Notes: a model not told the origin generated them from the sequence alone. Shown: positions 39,982 to 50,756, counted from the first letter of the stretch. The stretch is DNA of 64,000 nt from Hydractinia symbiolongicarpus (GCF_029227915.1 NC_079876.1:31347828-31411827); one strand, 5' to 3'. Program-made: numbers and translations.

Positions 39982-40884
39982 CTAAAGGTGTATTTATTGG
40001 GTCAAACAAGGTTATACACACATTAATTTTAACAAAAAAGCTTTGTTTCTTTGCATAAAATGTTGTATAAAATCTTGAAAAATATTTTTTTTAAATTATA
40101 CGTTGTCCACTTTATACACATGGGTTCATTATAGATTTCATAGAGCTAGACACATACCTTGACTGTACCGGTGTCTTGGTTATTCTAAAAATAATTTGTA
40201 TATATAATAATAATACAGTATCATTTTTCTTCAAAGCCCCTGAAAAATGCATGTCTTAGATGTTACCACATCAATACATTAATTTAACGTTAGTTAATAA
40301 AAAGTCGTTAGTCCATTGAAACTAAACTGGGATTCACTCGTAGTTCACGTCAGCAAATTTTTTAAATCTCTATATTTTCTTAACCTTTATTGGTCTTTCA
40401 CGTTTTCTTAAGTGTTTTAAGCTTTAAGTAATCAAATCCCTTAATATCAAATTTTACTGTCAAAGTGGATCTTCTAACGATTAGAATATCTTAATCAGTA
40501 ATATTCCAAATAAAAGGAAAAAAGCTGCCCTAACCCTTAACCTTGTACTTTATGAGAATGGTTTCCTTTGTTAGGAGAATTCAACGACGACCTTCATATT
40601 GACCACAACACAAATTAAAGAAGCATTTAAATTGACGTGCTCTGATTTCGTAACATTTTTTTTATTTGATTGTTACCTTGCTGTAAGTAACTGATATTCA
40701 TCCATCAAAACTTGTTTTATTTGTAGTTCAAGTTCTCGTACAAGGAGATTATAATACGTTCATTGTAAGGTTCCCTTTAACTTTGATTTGACACGCAAGA
40801 ACAAAGCAGGCAGATGCATATCTATTTTTAGATAAACCTTACAAAAAGACGTACATTAATATCTTCGTCTTTTATGACAAGTAC

Positions 40885-41601
40885 CTCCACTTTTTCATTT
40901 TTTTGTACAGTCCACAACTTCTCATTAAATTCCGGAGGAGCGACTTGCAGCATATCACAATTAAATGGGAAATTACTGTACGATTTTCTTAACGACTTGT
41001 GTAAACACTGCTGATGATACCACCTGGCTGGTAAGCAAGTATCGCAGCAAACCTATTAAATCAAACGACACGTTCAAACATAATTTTCGTTAGCAAAGGT
41101 AAAAAGATATTTATCAGGTATTACTGCAGTTTATATTTTTATTGGTTATTAGTCGTTTTTGCCCGTCCTTTATATATCGCATTTGGTGTTTCCGTAACAG
41201 ACAGACAAACGATTAATATAGAGATTAGGCCTTATTCCGTGAAATATTCATGGGAGCTCACCTGTCGCATATATTATATATATTATTTGTTATTTGTAGC
41301 ATGAATATTTTGCGTGTTGTTCAACATGGCCTGGTTTTGACAATAAACAGACAAAATACGGCTACTATACAGAAAACTAGTCCGGCGAACCCGTGGAAAC
41401 ATCCACGGGTTTGCTTATGCTTTATTTACTGCCTTTTGTGTTTCCGTAAAAATACTTTTTTCGTATGCAGACAGACCAAATAAGAGTATTAATAATATAG
41501 AAATATATCTCATACCCACGCATCAGTTGGTTTTCCTTGTACTTTAGGACCCTCTGCCTTTCCACATACTCGACATACGCTATTGCACCATCGTTCTTGA
41601 C
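40885..41601 (-). CDS. PHD finger encoded by two exons
   Basis: Exon 41516-41601 (86 nt) carries the first half: RWCNSVCRVCGKAEG, then GKPTDAW, ending at a GTATGA donor. Exon 40885-41052 (168 nt) carries the second half: VCCDTCLPARWYHQQCL, then a later FNCD. Together they give C-x3-C-x2-C, a W immediately before the split, C-x2-C, a WYH and a final Cys, which is the PHD Cys4-His-Cys3 order. Phases agree (phase 1 in, phase 0 between exons, phase 0 out). PHD fingers bind histone H3 tails, often with methyl-lysine, so the module could tether the element's enzyme to chromatin; that role is inference. The 460-bp intron between the exons contains a dispersed repeat (41150-41500). Confidence 0.7.
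41150..41500. mobile_element. Short dispersed repeat (CCGTGG hairpin family) in a PHD intron
   Basis: Contains GGCGAACCCGTGGAAACATC followed by its partial complement CCACGGG, TTTGCCCGTCCTTTATATATCG-like sequence at 41159-41180, and two CAGACAGAC blocks. The same motifs recur at 44030-44420, 51580-51703, 52020-52196 and 61479-61620. The family looks like a non-autonomous element with internal palindromes. Confidence 0.6.
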
Positions 41602-41671
41602 CTAAATATATTAAAGTCGTCAATTGCACCATCAAAAACAATTTGTAAGGTTAAAAAGAAATTCATCGTAC

Positions 41672-43167
41672 CTCCCTCTTCAAGCAATTTTTTAACAATT
41701 TCCTCTCTGTAGGTTGTAACGCTTGATGTTGTTAAAGTTATTGGCACCTCTTGTTTTTCCAAAATAAGGCACTCTGCAAACTAAAACAAGCTATTGTTGT
41801 TACAAGTCTATTTGGACAAAGGGCTATTTTTATAAAGTGGTTTTTGAGTGATGCTTACTTTCAAACAGTATACACCACATGAAATGCTATCTTTCTGTCG
41901 TGCATGTGGCACAATTTCCACGTTAAAGTTATCTTCTATTTGATATTTCGCCGCAAGATAAGAACTAAGAAAGTACAGAATATAAAATCGTAAAGCGGTT
42001 TTTTAACTTAAAAATATATTCTTTTTAATTCATCATTAAATTCTACTTACTTCCATTGCTGTTCAACATTTACAATTTCTTCAGGTAATTCACCGAGTGG
42101 GTTGAAGTAAATTATGGTTGAAGCAGATGGAATAACAACCTGAAAGTAAGTACCAGCTGTTAAAAGTATTTTGAAAGACAAGATACATGGTATTAATAAA
42201 ACGCTAATAAACAAGTAAAGGTTTTGGTACCGAAAGCGTCCAGTGGTATCCTGAACAACGACAACCAATAATTTGATCGTATTTTGTTATATCACGCTGA
42301 AATAAAGTACTGCATTTAGAAACATGATACAAACTATTTACACCACCAGTAACATGTTTTTCAAGGCGGAGAAGGGCTGGCACGAAATGGGGTCTAACAT
42401 GGTTGAGCGCTAATTTTACGTAAATAGCAGTATATTTTCAGTATTACTTTCTTTTTTTAATAAAATTCAAATGTCGAAATCATAACATGTGCGATCATGC
42501 TTTTTTAGTAAACTTATTTACTAAAAAAGTAGAGTAAAAGAAAATTGTTAACGCGATATTTTTTCCCATTCACAATTTGAATGATAATGATTTGACTTGT
42601 TAGTGATTTTATTCTTATTCTTTTTGATTACTTAAATTTAAAGTACGTAAAGATGCACTTACTTGGAACACCTTTTATTTTGTATAGTTATTTGTAGACA
42701 TGCACGTGCTTTGAATAATAAAATTTTTTTATTCAGAAACTCTTATTTGGGAGATAGACTAAGATCGTAAGTTAAAGAGCTAAACTTTATGTGAGAGAGG
42801 TGTATAATGGATCTTAGCCCTAAATTTGCCTGAACGGTAAAAACCACTCACCTGTTTCATTTTTGACGCTGGTTCATCAAAAATCAGAGACATCTCGCCT
42901 GGAGTAATAATCTTTACACTCTGTGAAGAAAATATTTTTATCAATTTGTTTTAAGACACTTGAAAAGTTTAGAAAATAAAATTCAAATCGTTACCTTATG
43001 TTTACTTTGCCGGGAAAGAATACACAAATAGGTGTATATGACTTCGTCATTTACAGAGCTATGCAGAGCTTCCTTTAGTAAAACATCTGTTACCGGAGTA
43101 CTTCCAAATTCAGGAAACAGGCTGAGAACAATTTTCTTTGTTTCCACTGATTTCAACGCAACCATTT
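41672..43167 (-). CDS. Ulp1/C48-type cysteine protease domain, six exons
   Basis: Exons in order: 42995-43167, 42852-42920, 42231-42409, 42051-42139, 41859-41964 and 41672-41780. The first holds SSVNDEVIYTYLCIL, matching the NDEVI motif at the start of Ulp1 domains. The third holds GYHWTLS with the catalytic HW pair. The fourth holds STIIYFNPLGE, where many relatives have Asp in place of this Asn. The fifth holds PHARQKDSISCGVYCLK with the oxyanion-hole Gln and nucleophile Cys, and the sixth FAECLILEKQ. All splice phases match except between 42852 and 42409, which needs one more small exon. Ulp1 proteases cut SUMO-like proteins; transposon-borne ones are known in Ginger and other DNA transposons. 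Several of these exons are not found by a simple ORF scan. Confidence 0.72.
42341..42412 (-). repeat. LNHVRPHF module, copy 1 (in frame, in the protease exon)
   Basis: About 72 bp at the start of the protease HW exon, encoding LNHVRPHFVPALLRLEKHV. Two further copies of this stretch lie at 44866-44936 and 45986-46056. In those two a single base is missing (GGGTGG instead of GGGCTGG), so their frame differs after PHFVP. Copy 1 continues smoothly into the rest of the protease and is taken as the functional form. Confidence 0.65.
42500..42529. repeat. Short perfect palindrome in an intron
   Basis: Arms CTTTTTTAGTAAA (42500-42512) and TTTACTAAAAAAG (42517-42529) are exact reverse complements around a CTTA loop. 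It lies in the intron where one exon of the protease is missing. No function is evident. Confidence 0.6.
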
Positions 43168-43731
43168 CTACATAAAAATACTTAATATCTCATAACATGT
43201 GGATTGTGTAATATTTAACTATCTATTGTAGCAGCACACCTTTACAACATTTTAATATCGCAATAGCTTAAATGATAAGTTTCATTCTTTTAAAGGAAAA
43301 AGTACACTCTTGCTGTTGTAACACTTGTTCTAGTAGAATCTAATTATCACAGAAGACAAATGTTTGGTAGTTTTTATCAAATTTTTAAATCCAAATTCGC
43401 TTTATTAATTCATATAATAAATTTCCCAGATATTCTCTCTTTCAGGATCTGCGGCAAATTCTTCCAAACCAAAATTTGAATTTATATACAGAAATGCTAG
43501 AAGTTTTTTCCATATCGCTTCGAATTAGACATCTTGGACTTCTAAATACACCAGTAGGCAAAAATTGAAGTTTTTTTTACAGGGAAAACAAATCTTCTCC
43601 GTAAAAAGACAAATGAATAATAAGTAAACGTTTTAAAGTTGTATTTTTTTATTTTATAAGAATTTTTAATTAATTATTTTTTAATCAATCATGTACAGTA
43701 CATGAAAAGATTACAAATGATACACACTTAC

Positions 43732-43794
43732 GTTCATGAACCGTTGCTGCACAAAAACACACCCCATTTGTGTTCGAATCCATGTCCATTTCAT
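43732..43794 (-). CDS. Linker exon upstream of the Ulp1 domain
   Basis: A 63-nt exon with a TTTTTTTTAG acceptor (AG at 43795-43796) and a GTAAGT donor. It is phase 1 on both sides. It reads EMDMDSNTNGVCFCAATVHE and joins in frame to the exon at 43167. Because it is symmetric (1-1), it can follow any of the duplicated cassette exons upstream. No domain is recognised. The intron downstream of it (43168-43731) shows nothing further. Confidence 0.5.
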
Positions 43795-44029
43795 CTAAAA
43801 AAAAGAGATATAGAGATCATCTAAAGTCAGGTGGTGATTTTTTCCAGTGCAGGATAAATCTTGCGAATCCAATCAGGCAAAAAATATGCGTCAGGCTTTA
43901 GTCACATGTTAAAAGTTCTACATAAAGGAAAATTGGAAAAAGCTATCACGAAACTTTATTAAATCAGCTTTACTTTATATAATAAAATGTGATTTCATTG
44001 CACAGTTGCAATTCTATTTTAATTAGCAA

Positions 44030-44430
44030 ATCTATGTAATAATAGCCTTACTTCGTCTGTCTGTCTATGCGCCTCCGCCTATGCAGACCCCCCGCTGAGT
44101 TAGAAACTAATGTTGCGGTAACACGAATATCAAATGCGGTATATTTTTATCCACTTTGTTGCCACGGCTGAATATAAAGGACGAGCGACCCCGTGGATTT
44201 TTCCACGGATTAACGACTAGTCTCTTTAGTAATAGCCGTCTTCTTTTTGTGTGTCCGCAAAAGACGCGTTCTGTTATGGAAACATGAAATTTTTATAATA
44301 CGCACGAATGCAAAATGCGATATATGTTTGTCTATTTTGTTGCAACGAGTAAATTTAAAGGACGGGCGAACCTGTGGACGACAAGTCTATATTGTAATAC
44401 CCGTATACGTCTGTCTGTCACGCAAAATAG
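44030..44430. mobile_element. Short dispersed repeat (CCGTGG hairpin family), double copy
   Basis: Two tandem or nested copies: CCCCGTGGATTTTTCCACGG at 44192-44211 with GACTAG after it, then GGACGGGCGAACCTGTGGAC at about 44358, ending in ATACCCGTATACGTCTGTCT. The perfect CCGTGGA/TCCACGG palindrome is the family hallmark. Confidence 0.65.
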
Positions 44431-44721
44431 TACCGCAAGTAGCAAGATGCAATATCTCTCCTAAATATTATAAACAGTAGACAAGCTCACAAATAAAAGG
44501 CCCATAAACTATCATTTTCCCTCTTAAACTGTCAGATTACATACCAATAATGTTCTGATATAAATAAAGGCTAAAAGCAACAGTGCGACAAATGACACAC
44601 ACGCACACAAAAAGAATGACTTGAAATGTCTTTATTTTACTTTTCTTGAGCCAAAAAAGTCTAAGATGAAAGCGCAATATTGGATTAGGAAAAAATAAAA
44701 TAATAAATAAAAAAAAAACAA

Positions 44722-45343
44722 TTTAATTATCTCAAAAGATATAAATAAAAAAATGTTAATGGAATAATACCGTTATCGATCTTTTTTGTCTGCTTCTCTT
44801 CAGCTTTGATATTTAGGCCAGTAGCTAATAGATTGAACAAAATGATAACAACAATACCAAATATACACCACCAGTAACATAGTTTTCAAGGCGGAGAAGG
44901 GTGGTACGAAATGGGGTCTAACATGGTTGAGCGCTAAAAACGGTTTGAGTTTAGAGCGACAATAATATCTTCAAATTGCTTCAGAATACAGCAAAAGGTG
45001 GGGTCCTACTGGACACACCAGCAGGTATAATTATCGCTAAACTTCACAATTCTTTTATAGATAAAGAAATAGTAACTGAGGAGTACCGCTATAAGTACCA
45101 TCAGCCTGTTCCTTGTTGTTAAATTCTGTTGTTGGTTCAGAAACTAAGATAAAAAATAAAACAATGATAAGTATAAAATTAACATATATTCCGACTCTTT
45201 TGATAAGAAAAATTGTTATACTAACCACATCTCAAAATATCTTCATCAGATATTTCATCTGTGACATCAGCTATTAAACGCCCTTCTAGCAATGAAAAAT
45301 CAGGTAATAGAGGTTACTTCTTTGAACAAGTAATGACAAATAA
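44722..45343 (-). repeat. Segmental duplication of exon cassette, copy A
   Basis: About 620 bp matching 45838-46463 at a spacing of about 1,120 bp. Landmarks are the sequence CGTTATCGATCTTTTTTGTC, the LNHVRPHF module, CAGAATACAGCAAAAGGTGG and two small exons. The copies differ by scattered substitutions and one-base indels, so the duplication is recent compared with the other repeats here. Confidence 0.88.
44866..44936 (-). pseudogene. LNHVRPHF module, copy 2 (frameshifted)
   Basis: Close copy of the start of the protease HW exon, preceded by a TTTTTAG acceptor. It lacks one base relative to copy 1, and the rest of the protease domain does not follow. It is either a dead duplicate or a short alternative exon. 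Confidence 0.6.
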
Positions 45344-45540
45344 GTGCTTTAATACAAACGTAGGCGCGATTGAACATTTCCTCATAAAATGATTGGATAA
45401 AATCAATTGGATATATGTGGACACGGAGTACGGAAGGCAGAGTTTTTAACAGTCAACAAAAAAGTCAAATAACTCTTTAGCTTTCCGCATAACACTTGGA
45501 ATTGAAAATTTGCCAAAGTGATCCTCCTCAAGAGTGCTAG
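45087..45540 (-). CDS. Three-exon cassette, copy A (one donor broken)
   Basis: Exons on the minus strand: 45481-45540 (STLEEDHFGKFSIPSVMRK), 45226-45285 (GRLIADVTDEISDEDILRC) and 45087-45143 (SEPTTEFNNKEQADGTYS). Lengths are 60, 60 and 57 nt and all are phase 1-1, so the cassette adds 59 residues without changing frame. The first exon has CT where its paralogue at 46483 has a GT donor (AAAG|CTAAAG against AAAG|GTAAAG), so this copy probably cannot splice it. The acidic TDEISDED motif looks like a surface helix. No known domain is recognised. The cassette may be an N-terminal part of the protease/PHD protein or a linker after the integrase. Confidence 0.5.
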
Positions 45541-45837
45541 CTAAAAAAATGTATAGTTTTATCATTTTTTTTTTTCTGTCTATCAATATACCGATAATTT
45601 GTATTTGCCTGGAAATGGAATTTAATCGATTTATTTCACCGTTCTATTTGCTTGTCTTACGGGTCTTCTTTTTTGTACATTTACTTAAAATCGATAAAAA
45701 GCAGTTCTTGTTCAACGACAATTTGTAACAATTTTTAGACACTATAATTATAAAAGATTTTTCCCGTCAGGAACCAAACACAGCACAATTATTAGATAAA
45801 AGAGCATTGTGTCATTAGAAAAAAGATTGTTCAATTA

Positions 45838-46463
45838 TCTCAAAAGGTTATGCTTGCTATAGATAAAAAAAATGTTAATGGAATAATACCGTTATCGATC
45901 TTTTTTGTCTGCTTCTCTTCAGCTTTGATATTTGGGCCAGTAGCTAATAGAGTAAAGCAAAATGATAACAACAATACCAAATATACACCACCAGTAACAT
46001 AGTTTTCAAGGCGGAGAAGGGTGGTACGAAATGGGGTCTAACATGGTTGAGCGCTAAAAACGGTTTGAGTTTAGAGCGACAATAATATCTTCAAATTGCT
46101 TCAGAATACAGCAAAAGGTGGGGTCCTACTGGACACACTAGCGGGTACAATTATCGCTAAACTTCACATTTCTTTTATAGATAAAGAAATAGTAACTGAG
46201 GAGTACCGCTATAAGTACCATCAGCCTGTTCCTTGTTGTTAAATTCTGTTGTTGGTTCAGAAACTAAGATAAAAAATAAAACAATGATAAGTATAAGATT
46301 AACATATATTCCGACTCTTTTGATAAGAAAAATTTTTGTACTAACCGCATCTTATAATATCTTCATCAGATATTTCATCTGTGACATCAGCTATTAAACG
46401 CCGTTCTAGCAATGAAAAGTCGAGTAATAGAGGTTACTTCTTTGAACAAGTAATGAAAAATAA
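45838..46463 (-). repeat. Segmental duplication of exon cassette, copy B
   Basis: Partner of 44722-45343. Similarity fades beyond about 46463 (GAACAAGTAATGA). The third exon of the cassette, just outside this block, is also shared in a more diverged form, so the ancestral repeat unit was larger than the part that still aligns easily. Confidence 0.88.
45986..46056 (-). pseudogene. LNHVRPHF module, copy 3 (frameshifted)
   Basis: Near identical to copy 2 and carried by the same ~0.6-kb duplication. It has the same missing base as copy 2, so the loss came before the duplication. Confidence 0.6.
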
Positions 46464-46542
46464 ATTTAAAGTAATTCTTTACCTTTTTCTATAATATTTT
46501 TAACTGGATATTCGCAAGCATAGTCATGGTCGAGAATGGTAG
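46207..46542 (-). CDS. Three-exon cassette, copy B (intact splice sites)
   Basis: Exons: 46483-46542 (TILDHDYACEYPVKNIIEK), 46346-46405 (RRLIADVTDEISDEDIIRC) and 46207-46263 (SEPTTEFNNKEQADGTYS). Acceptors are TTTAG, GCTAG and CTTAG; donors are GTAAAG, GTTAGT and GTACTC. All three exons are phase 1-1 and join in frame. It is about 95% identical to copy A in the last two exons, while the first exon is much more diverged. Function unknown. Confidence 0.52.
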
Positions 46543-46779
46543 CTAAATAAATCATATGGAAATGAATGCATTTTGTCTTTCCAAATTTATGTAGTTTTGT
46601 TCTTAAACGACCATATAAAATAGTTAGGTTAATAACCCTCTCGCAAAACGTAGCTATGACTTCTTACATCGATTTTTGGTAATATTACATGATGTATAGC
46701 AATATGGTTGTTCAAAATGGAATCAACACGTGGAAATGTCAATATAACTGATTTTATTTAAAGACTAGTGCAGTGTAAA

Positions 46780-47240
46780 ACATGTGGGTAGGCGACCGCC
46801 GGCGGGCTGTACACGAAATTCTAAATGTATGCATTTATCATTATGCGTGACTTTTCAAGTGCGAAATATGCAAACCTCTGAATTTCGCAAAAGTTTTTTC
46901 CGCAAAACTGCGTAAGTATTGTCTACGTGAGAAGTTTCAACTTTCGCGGGTTACAAATTTTCGCGAATAAAGCCCGATTTTACATTTCGCGGGTTCGACA
47001 AAAATGTTTTTTTCTTTACTAGCGTTTAGTATTTCATCCGAAAAAGGCCATGATGACACTGCTTATTTTTGCTTTTGGAAATTGGTATACTTCCACCATT
47101 CGCGAAAGTTTTCGCACTAAAATTCTCCATTAACACAAAATCATGAAAGTTTGTTCATCGCCAAATTAGGTCTAAATCGTGTATTTGCGAAAGTAAAATT
47201 TTTTTCGATATTTCCATCGGACTAAGCGTACGCGTGAGTT
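46780..47240. repeat. Degenerate TTTCGCG-rich dispersed repeat
   Basis: This stretch has many CpG-containing motifs such as TTTCGCGGGTT, TTTTCGCGAATAAAG and AAGTTTTCGCAC in an otherwise CpG-poor, AT-rich background. They occur in both orientations, as expected of an old inverted-repeat transposon. No reading frame is visible. Confidence 0.4.
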
Positions 47241-47427
47241 GATGGAGATAATTCTTCTTTTTACGGATCTAATTAACTCCGTCATTCTTCGCCACTCATT
47301 TCAAAAATGGTAGGCGTTTGCAGCGAGTCGAGATTTCAGTTCCTTCACCGCTGGTGGGACCGCTTTTAATAAAAAATTGCAGTTTATGATTGCAAAAAAA
47401 AATAATAGGCAAACATTTGATTAGTAC

Positions 47428-47483
47428 TGTTTTATTACCATCAATCTGTTGCAAACCGCAATCTTTAATGCTTGGTTTAGAAG
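47428..47483 (-). pseudogene. Decayed copy of the SEPTT exon
   Basis: Aligns with the third cassette exon: SKPSIKDCGLQQIDGNKT against SEPTTEFNNKEQADGTYS. The preceding intron end also matches, but the TTAG acceptor has become TCGG and the exon is one base short. It therefore looks dead. Confidence 0.55.
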
Positions 47484-47924
47484 CCGAGATAGAAAATAAA
47501 ACAATGATTAACGTAACTGTAATTCGATGTGTTAATTTTTCTTTAAATTTTCCAAAAAATGTATGTCTTAAATGCAATCGGCAAATTGAAAATCACGACT
47601 TCGATAACATCATTTTAACATAAACAGTTTAATATAAATTAACGAAGCATTATAACTTTAATGCTAAATAACTTGGAAACGGGGGAAAATAACTGACTTT
47701 ATCTCCTGCGTTGGTAACTGAGGACCATTTCAAGGCAAAAAAAGGATCAATTTCTCAAAAATAGGACAACCCATAAGTTTATAACTCAACAGAGACGGTT
47801 AAAAATGAAAAAAAAATGTGCATAGACGGGTCAATGCTACCGTTAATAAAATTTAAATGACAGGGCTTTTGGATTGTTCTGGCAAAGTGTAACACGGGCT
47901 TATCGACCAATGAATAAATAGTAC

Positions 47925-47987
47925 CGTTATCAATACCACCTTCATCTACCAGCATTTCTTTCATAGACATGGTGGTTGGTTCAGAAA
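47925..47987 (-). CDS. SEPTT exon, most upstream copy
   Basis: A 63-nt phase 1-1 exon with a CTTAG acceptor and a GTACTA donor, reading SEPTTMSMKEMLVDEGGIDN. It starts with the same five residues as the copies at 45087 and 46207, and its 3' end resembles the IDNG sequence near 44780. It lies only 270 bp downstream of the stop of the integrase frame, so the cassette array could begin a second protein or continue the integrase by alternative splicing. Confidence 0.48.
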
Positions 47988-48259
47988 CTAAGATAGAGAG
48001 GAAACAATAGAATAACTATCACCAAACATGTTATAGTAAAACATCTAATAACTGAGTCGTACTATTATCATATTTATCATATTTCGAATGACTACAAGAT
48101 CAAAGAAAATTATTTTTCAGTGTAGGTTCTCTGAAAGGGGTTTATCTTTTGTGTAGCGAAATAGTAATTTCAGGAAAAGAAAAAATTCAACTGTGTAATT
48201 AGTAAGGTGGTGTTGGCCTCATTCTCCCACTCCCACCCGTTCACCTCTCCTCATATCTG

Positions 48260-50756
48260 TCAATTGTATTTTTTAGGAATATTGTATGTGTAGTGAAACC
48301 TAACTTCAACGAATTTTTTTAAATTTTTCGGATGATGGCTGTTTTTGCTTTCTCTAAATTTTACATTGCCATGGGGTGTCACTGACTGCACGATGAAGGG
48401 ACCTTTAAATCTGGCTTTAAGGCCCCTTTTTTTCGATTGATCCGCCAATAGAACTTTGTCTCCTTCTTTGAAATCTCTTTTTATGTCCGTTACTCTGACG
48501 CGCTTATCGTAGGCCTTCTTTTGCTTTTCTTGCGCATGTTCTATGTTCTAAATATGGAATATTAAATAATACAGTAGCATACTCAAACTCGCAAGAGATC
48601 GACTTTTTGGTTTTAACTAGTAGATGTTACCTAGGTTTAAGGAACAAAATCAACAAAAATTTTTTAATTTTTACGAATGTGACATAAACTCTTGGATAAC
48701 TAACTTTACAAGGTAAATCTTAATGATGGGGAAGACCTTGAAATTCCCACCCTGCGAAATTCCCACCCTGCAAACTCGGTTCTATTAAAAATTATATCGT
48801 TGATAACACAAAATGACGTAATTCTACGTCAACGAATATATTTGGGCTTGAGGAGCAAAAGATTAGAGAGAAATGACTAAATTATTCGAAGTTCAAGCTA
48901 AGCAGCAAAAATATCTGCCTTTCTTATTCTAAATTTATAAAAATCATTATTATCAGCATTCAAATTAGCAGATGTATACTATAGTCTTTAAATACTATGA
49001 TGACGTTAAATTTAAAAAAATAAAAGACCAAGTAAAAAAAAGGAGAACGTAAGCCTATTAACGAATTTTTTGTTATCATTACTCTAAAAATACAGAATGC
49101 TTACCTCTTTTACGATTTTAGTAGCTTTTTCTATATTTTTAGCCGCTAAATTCATGGCATCTACAACTGCTTCATTGGAAGGCATTCCATCCAAAACTGT
49201 ACTCTAGTATATTTAAAAGTATCACGCAATTAAACTTATTACGAGGACATAACGAATTTCCATAGCCTCAAATGGGAGGACAGTTTATATTTCTTGAAGT
49301 ACCTTATGAAAACGCTTCCTTTATCTTCTTCACTTATCTTAAATTTCAGCCTATCGCTCCTGTACGGGTGGTGCATATAAAAAGATATTCTTACCTCATT
49401 AAAATTTTCTTCAAATTTTGGTGGTCGGCCACCAAACATGATTTCGATTGGCGAAACCTTCGTAGAGGTTTACCGTTCTGTCCTCATGGAGAAGAGGCAG
49501 ACGTCGAGATAGTCATCCCAGTCTGCCCCTGTCTCACTGACCATTTTTTTTAATTTCCTAAATAGATAAACACATACAAGTATGGTTACTGCAATTTAAA
49601 TGCAATGGGAAAAAACAAAGAGTGTACCTTTTCAACGTTTTGTTGGTGTTTTCATCCTGCCCGTTCGATTGGGGATGGTATACCGCTGTTTTTCTCCTTT
49701 CAATACCCATTTTATTATATATCTCATCGTTCAACTAAACAAACAATAAACGTAAGAATCATGGTAACCCCAAGAAAATGTTGTGTACAAGACTAATTTC
49801 ATTTTTAAATCTTGAATATTTTATTTGTACCTTGTTGTTGAATTCACTCCCGTTGTCTGTTAAAATCGCCTTTGGAATTCCAAACGTTGTGAGTACTTTC
49901 AACATACTAATTGCCACAGTTTCGGCATGCTTGTTGGGCAATGCATACGCAAGAGGCCATTTGGAAAATAAGTCTGTACATGTTAAAATGTACTTATTCC
50001 CCCTGTTGGTTTCTTGCAATGGCCCAACAAAGTCAATGCCAATTAACTCCCACACCTTGCTCGTCTAAACCATTTCATAGATTATAAATTACATTAATAC
50101 ATAAAGCATAATGCGCATCAAGAAGCTTTTCTCGAGAAAGCCATCTTTTTACACGAGTGTACACCTCTAAACTCGAAAACGACTTATACATATCGTGTTC
50201 CAATCAGGCTTACAAGCTTAAAATTACCTGAATAGGCGTCATTTCTTTTTTTAACGATGGCAACGCCCCATGCTTCTGACAAGTTGCGCATTGTTTAATC
50301 TGCGAAGGAAAATGACATACTATTTCGTTGAAAGTCTAATTTTCTAATTGGATAAATGTTACAAGGACTTTTTATTGAAAAGTTATAAATGTTAAAAATA
50401 TGCTTTTACAAAATAGGATAATTTCATCCGTAATACTATATACACCATACGCCATCGAGAGAAAGAAAAAGAAAGCAATGAAACCTTGAAAATAACTTAC
50501 CCAAGATTTGATTTCGACATACATCCCAGGCCAGTAAAATTTTTCTCTTATTTTGTCAATAGTCTTCGTTTCCCCTGAATGGCCACCTATAGAGCTATTA
50601 TGGTATTCTGTATAAATACTTTGCTTTTCTTCTGCAGATAACACATTTTTAGCGTAACATCTCTGCCCACAAATCGCAACACGTCTTACAAGCCTACCTG
50701 TTTGATACAAAAAATTAGTGTTTGTTTCTTCGAGACTATATTTCTCGAATTTACGT
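48260..50756 (-). pseudogene. Ginger-like integrase/transposase, seven exons, one in-frame TAA
   Basis: Exons: 50501-50756, 50228-50299, 49831-50064, 49628-49734, 49395-49557, 49105-49203 and 48260-48547 (TGA at 48260-48262). All acceptors are AG, all donors GT, and every junction keeps frame. Exons 1-2 hold the H2C2 zinc finger (YHNSSIGGHSGETKT, then CATCQKHG). Exon 3 has the first catalytic Asp in ELIGIDFVGPL and the second in LTDNGSEFNNK. Exon 4 has the catalytic Glu in YHPQSNGQDENTNKTLK. Exon 5 has WDDYLDVCLFSMRTE and VSPIEIMFGG, separated by a TAA at 49470-49472. Exon 7 has a GPY/F-like module (ARFKGPFIVQSV). No reverse transcriptase, RNase H or gag is nearby, which favours a Ginger DNA transposon or a GIN-like domesticated gene over a Ty3/gypsy element. 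The frame is open into 50756, but the first exon with a start codon was not found. Confidence 0.8.
49470..49472 (-). other. In-frame TAA inside the integrase core
   Basis: In exon 49395-49557 the codon after RTER is TAA. Related integrases have His or Tyr here, just before a TS/TT pair. The flanking frame is otherwise perfect, so this is a single-base nonsense change or a sequencing error. It would remove the C-terminal GPY/F module. Confidence 0.75.

Noticed and set aside
48260-50756. Ty3/gypsy LTR retrotransposon
   Set aside because: Integrase features are present but no reverse transcriptase, RNase H, protease of the aspartic type, gag or LTR was seen, and the gene is split by six introns. 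Ginger/GIN is a better fit, though not proven.
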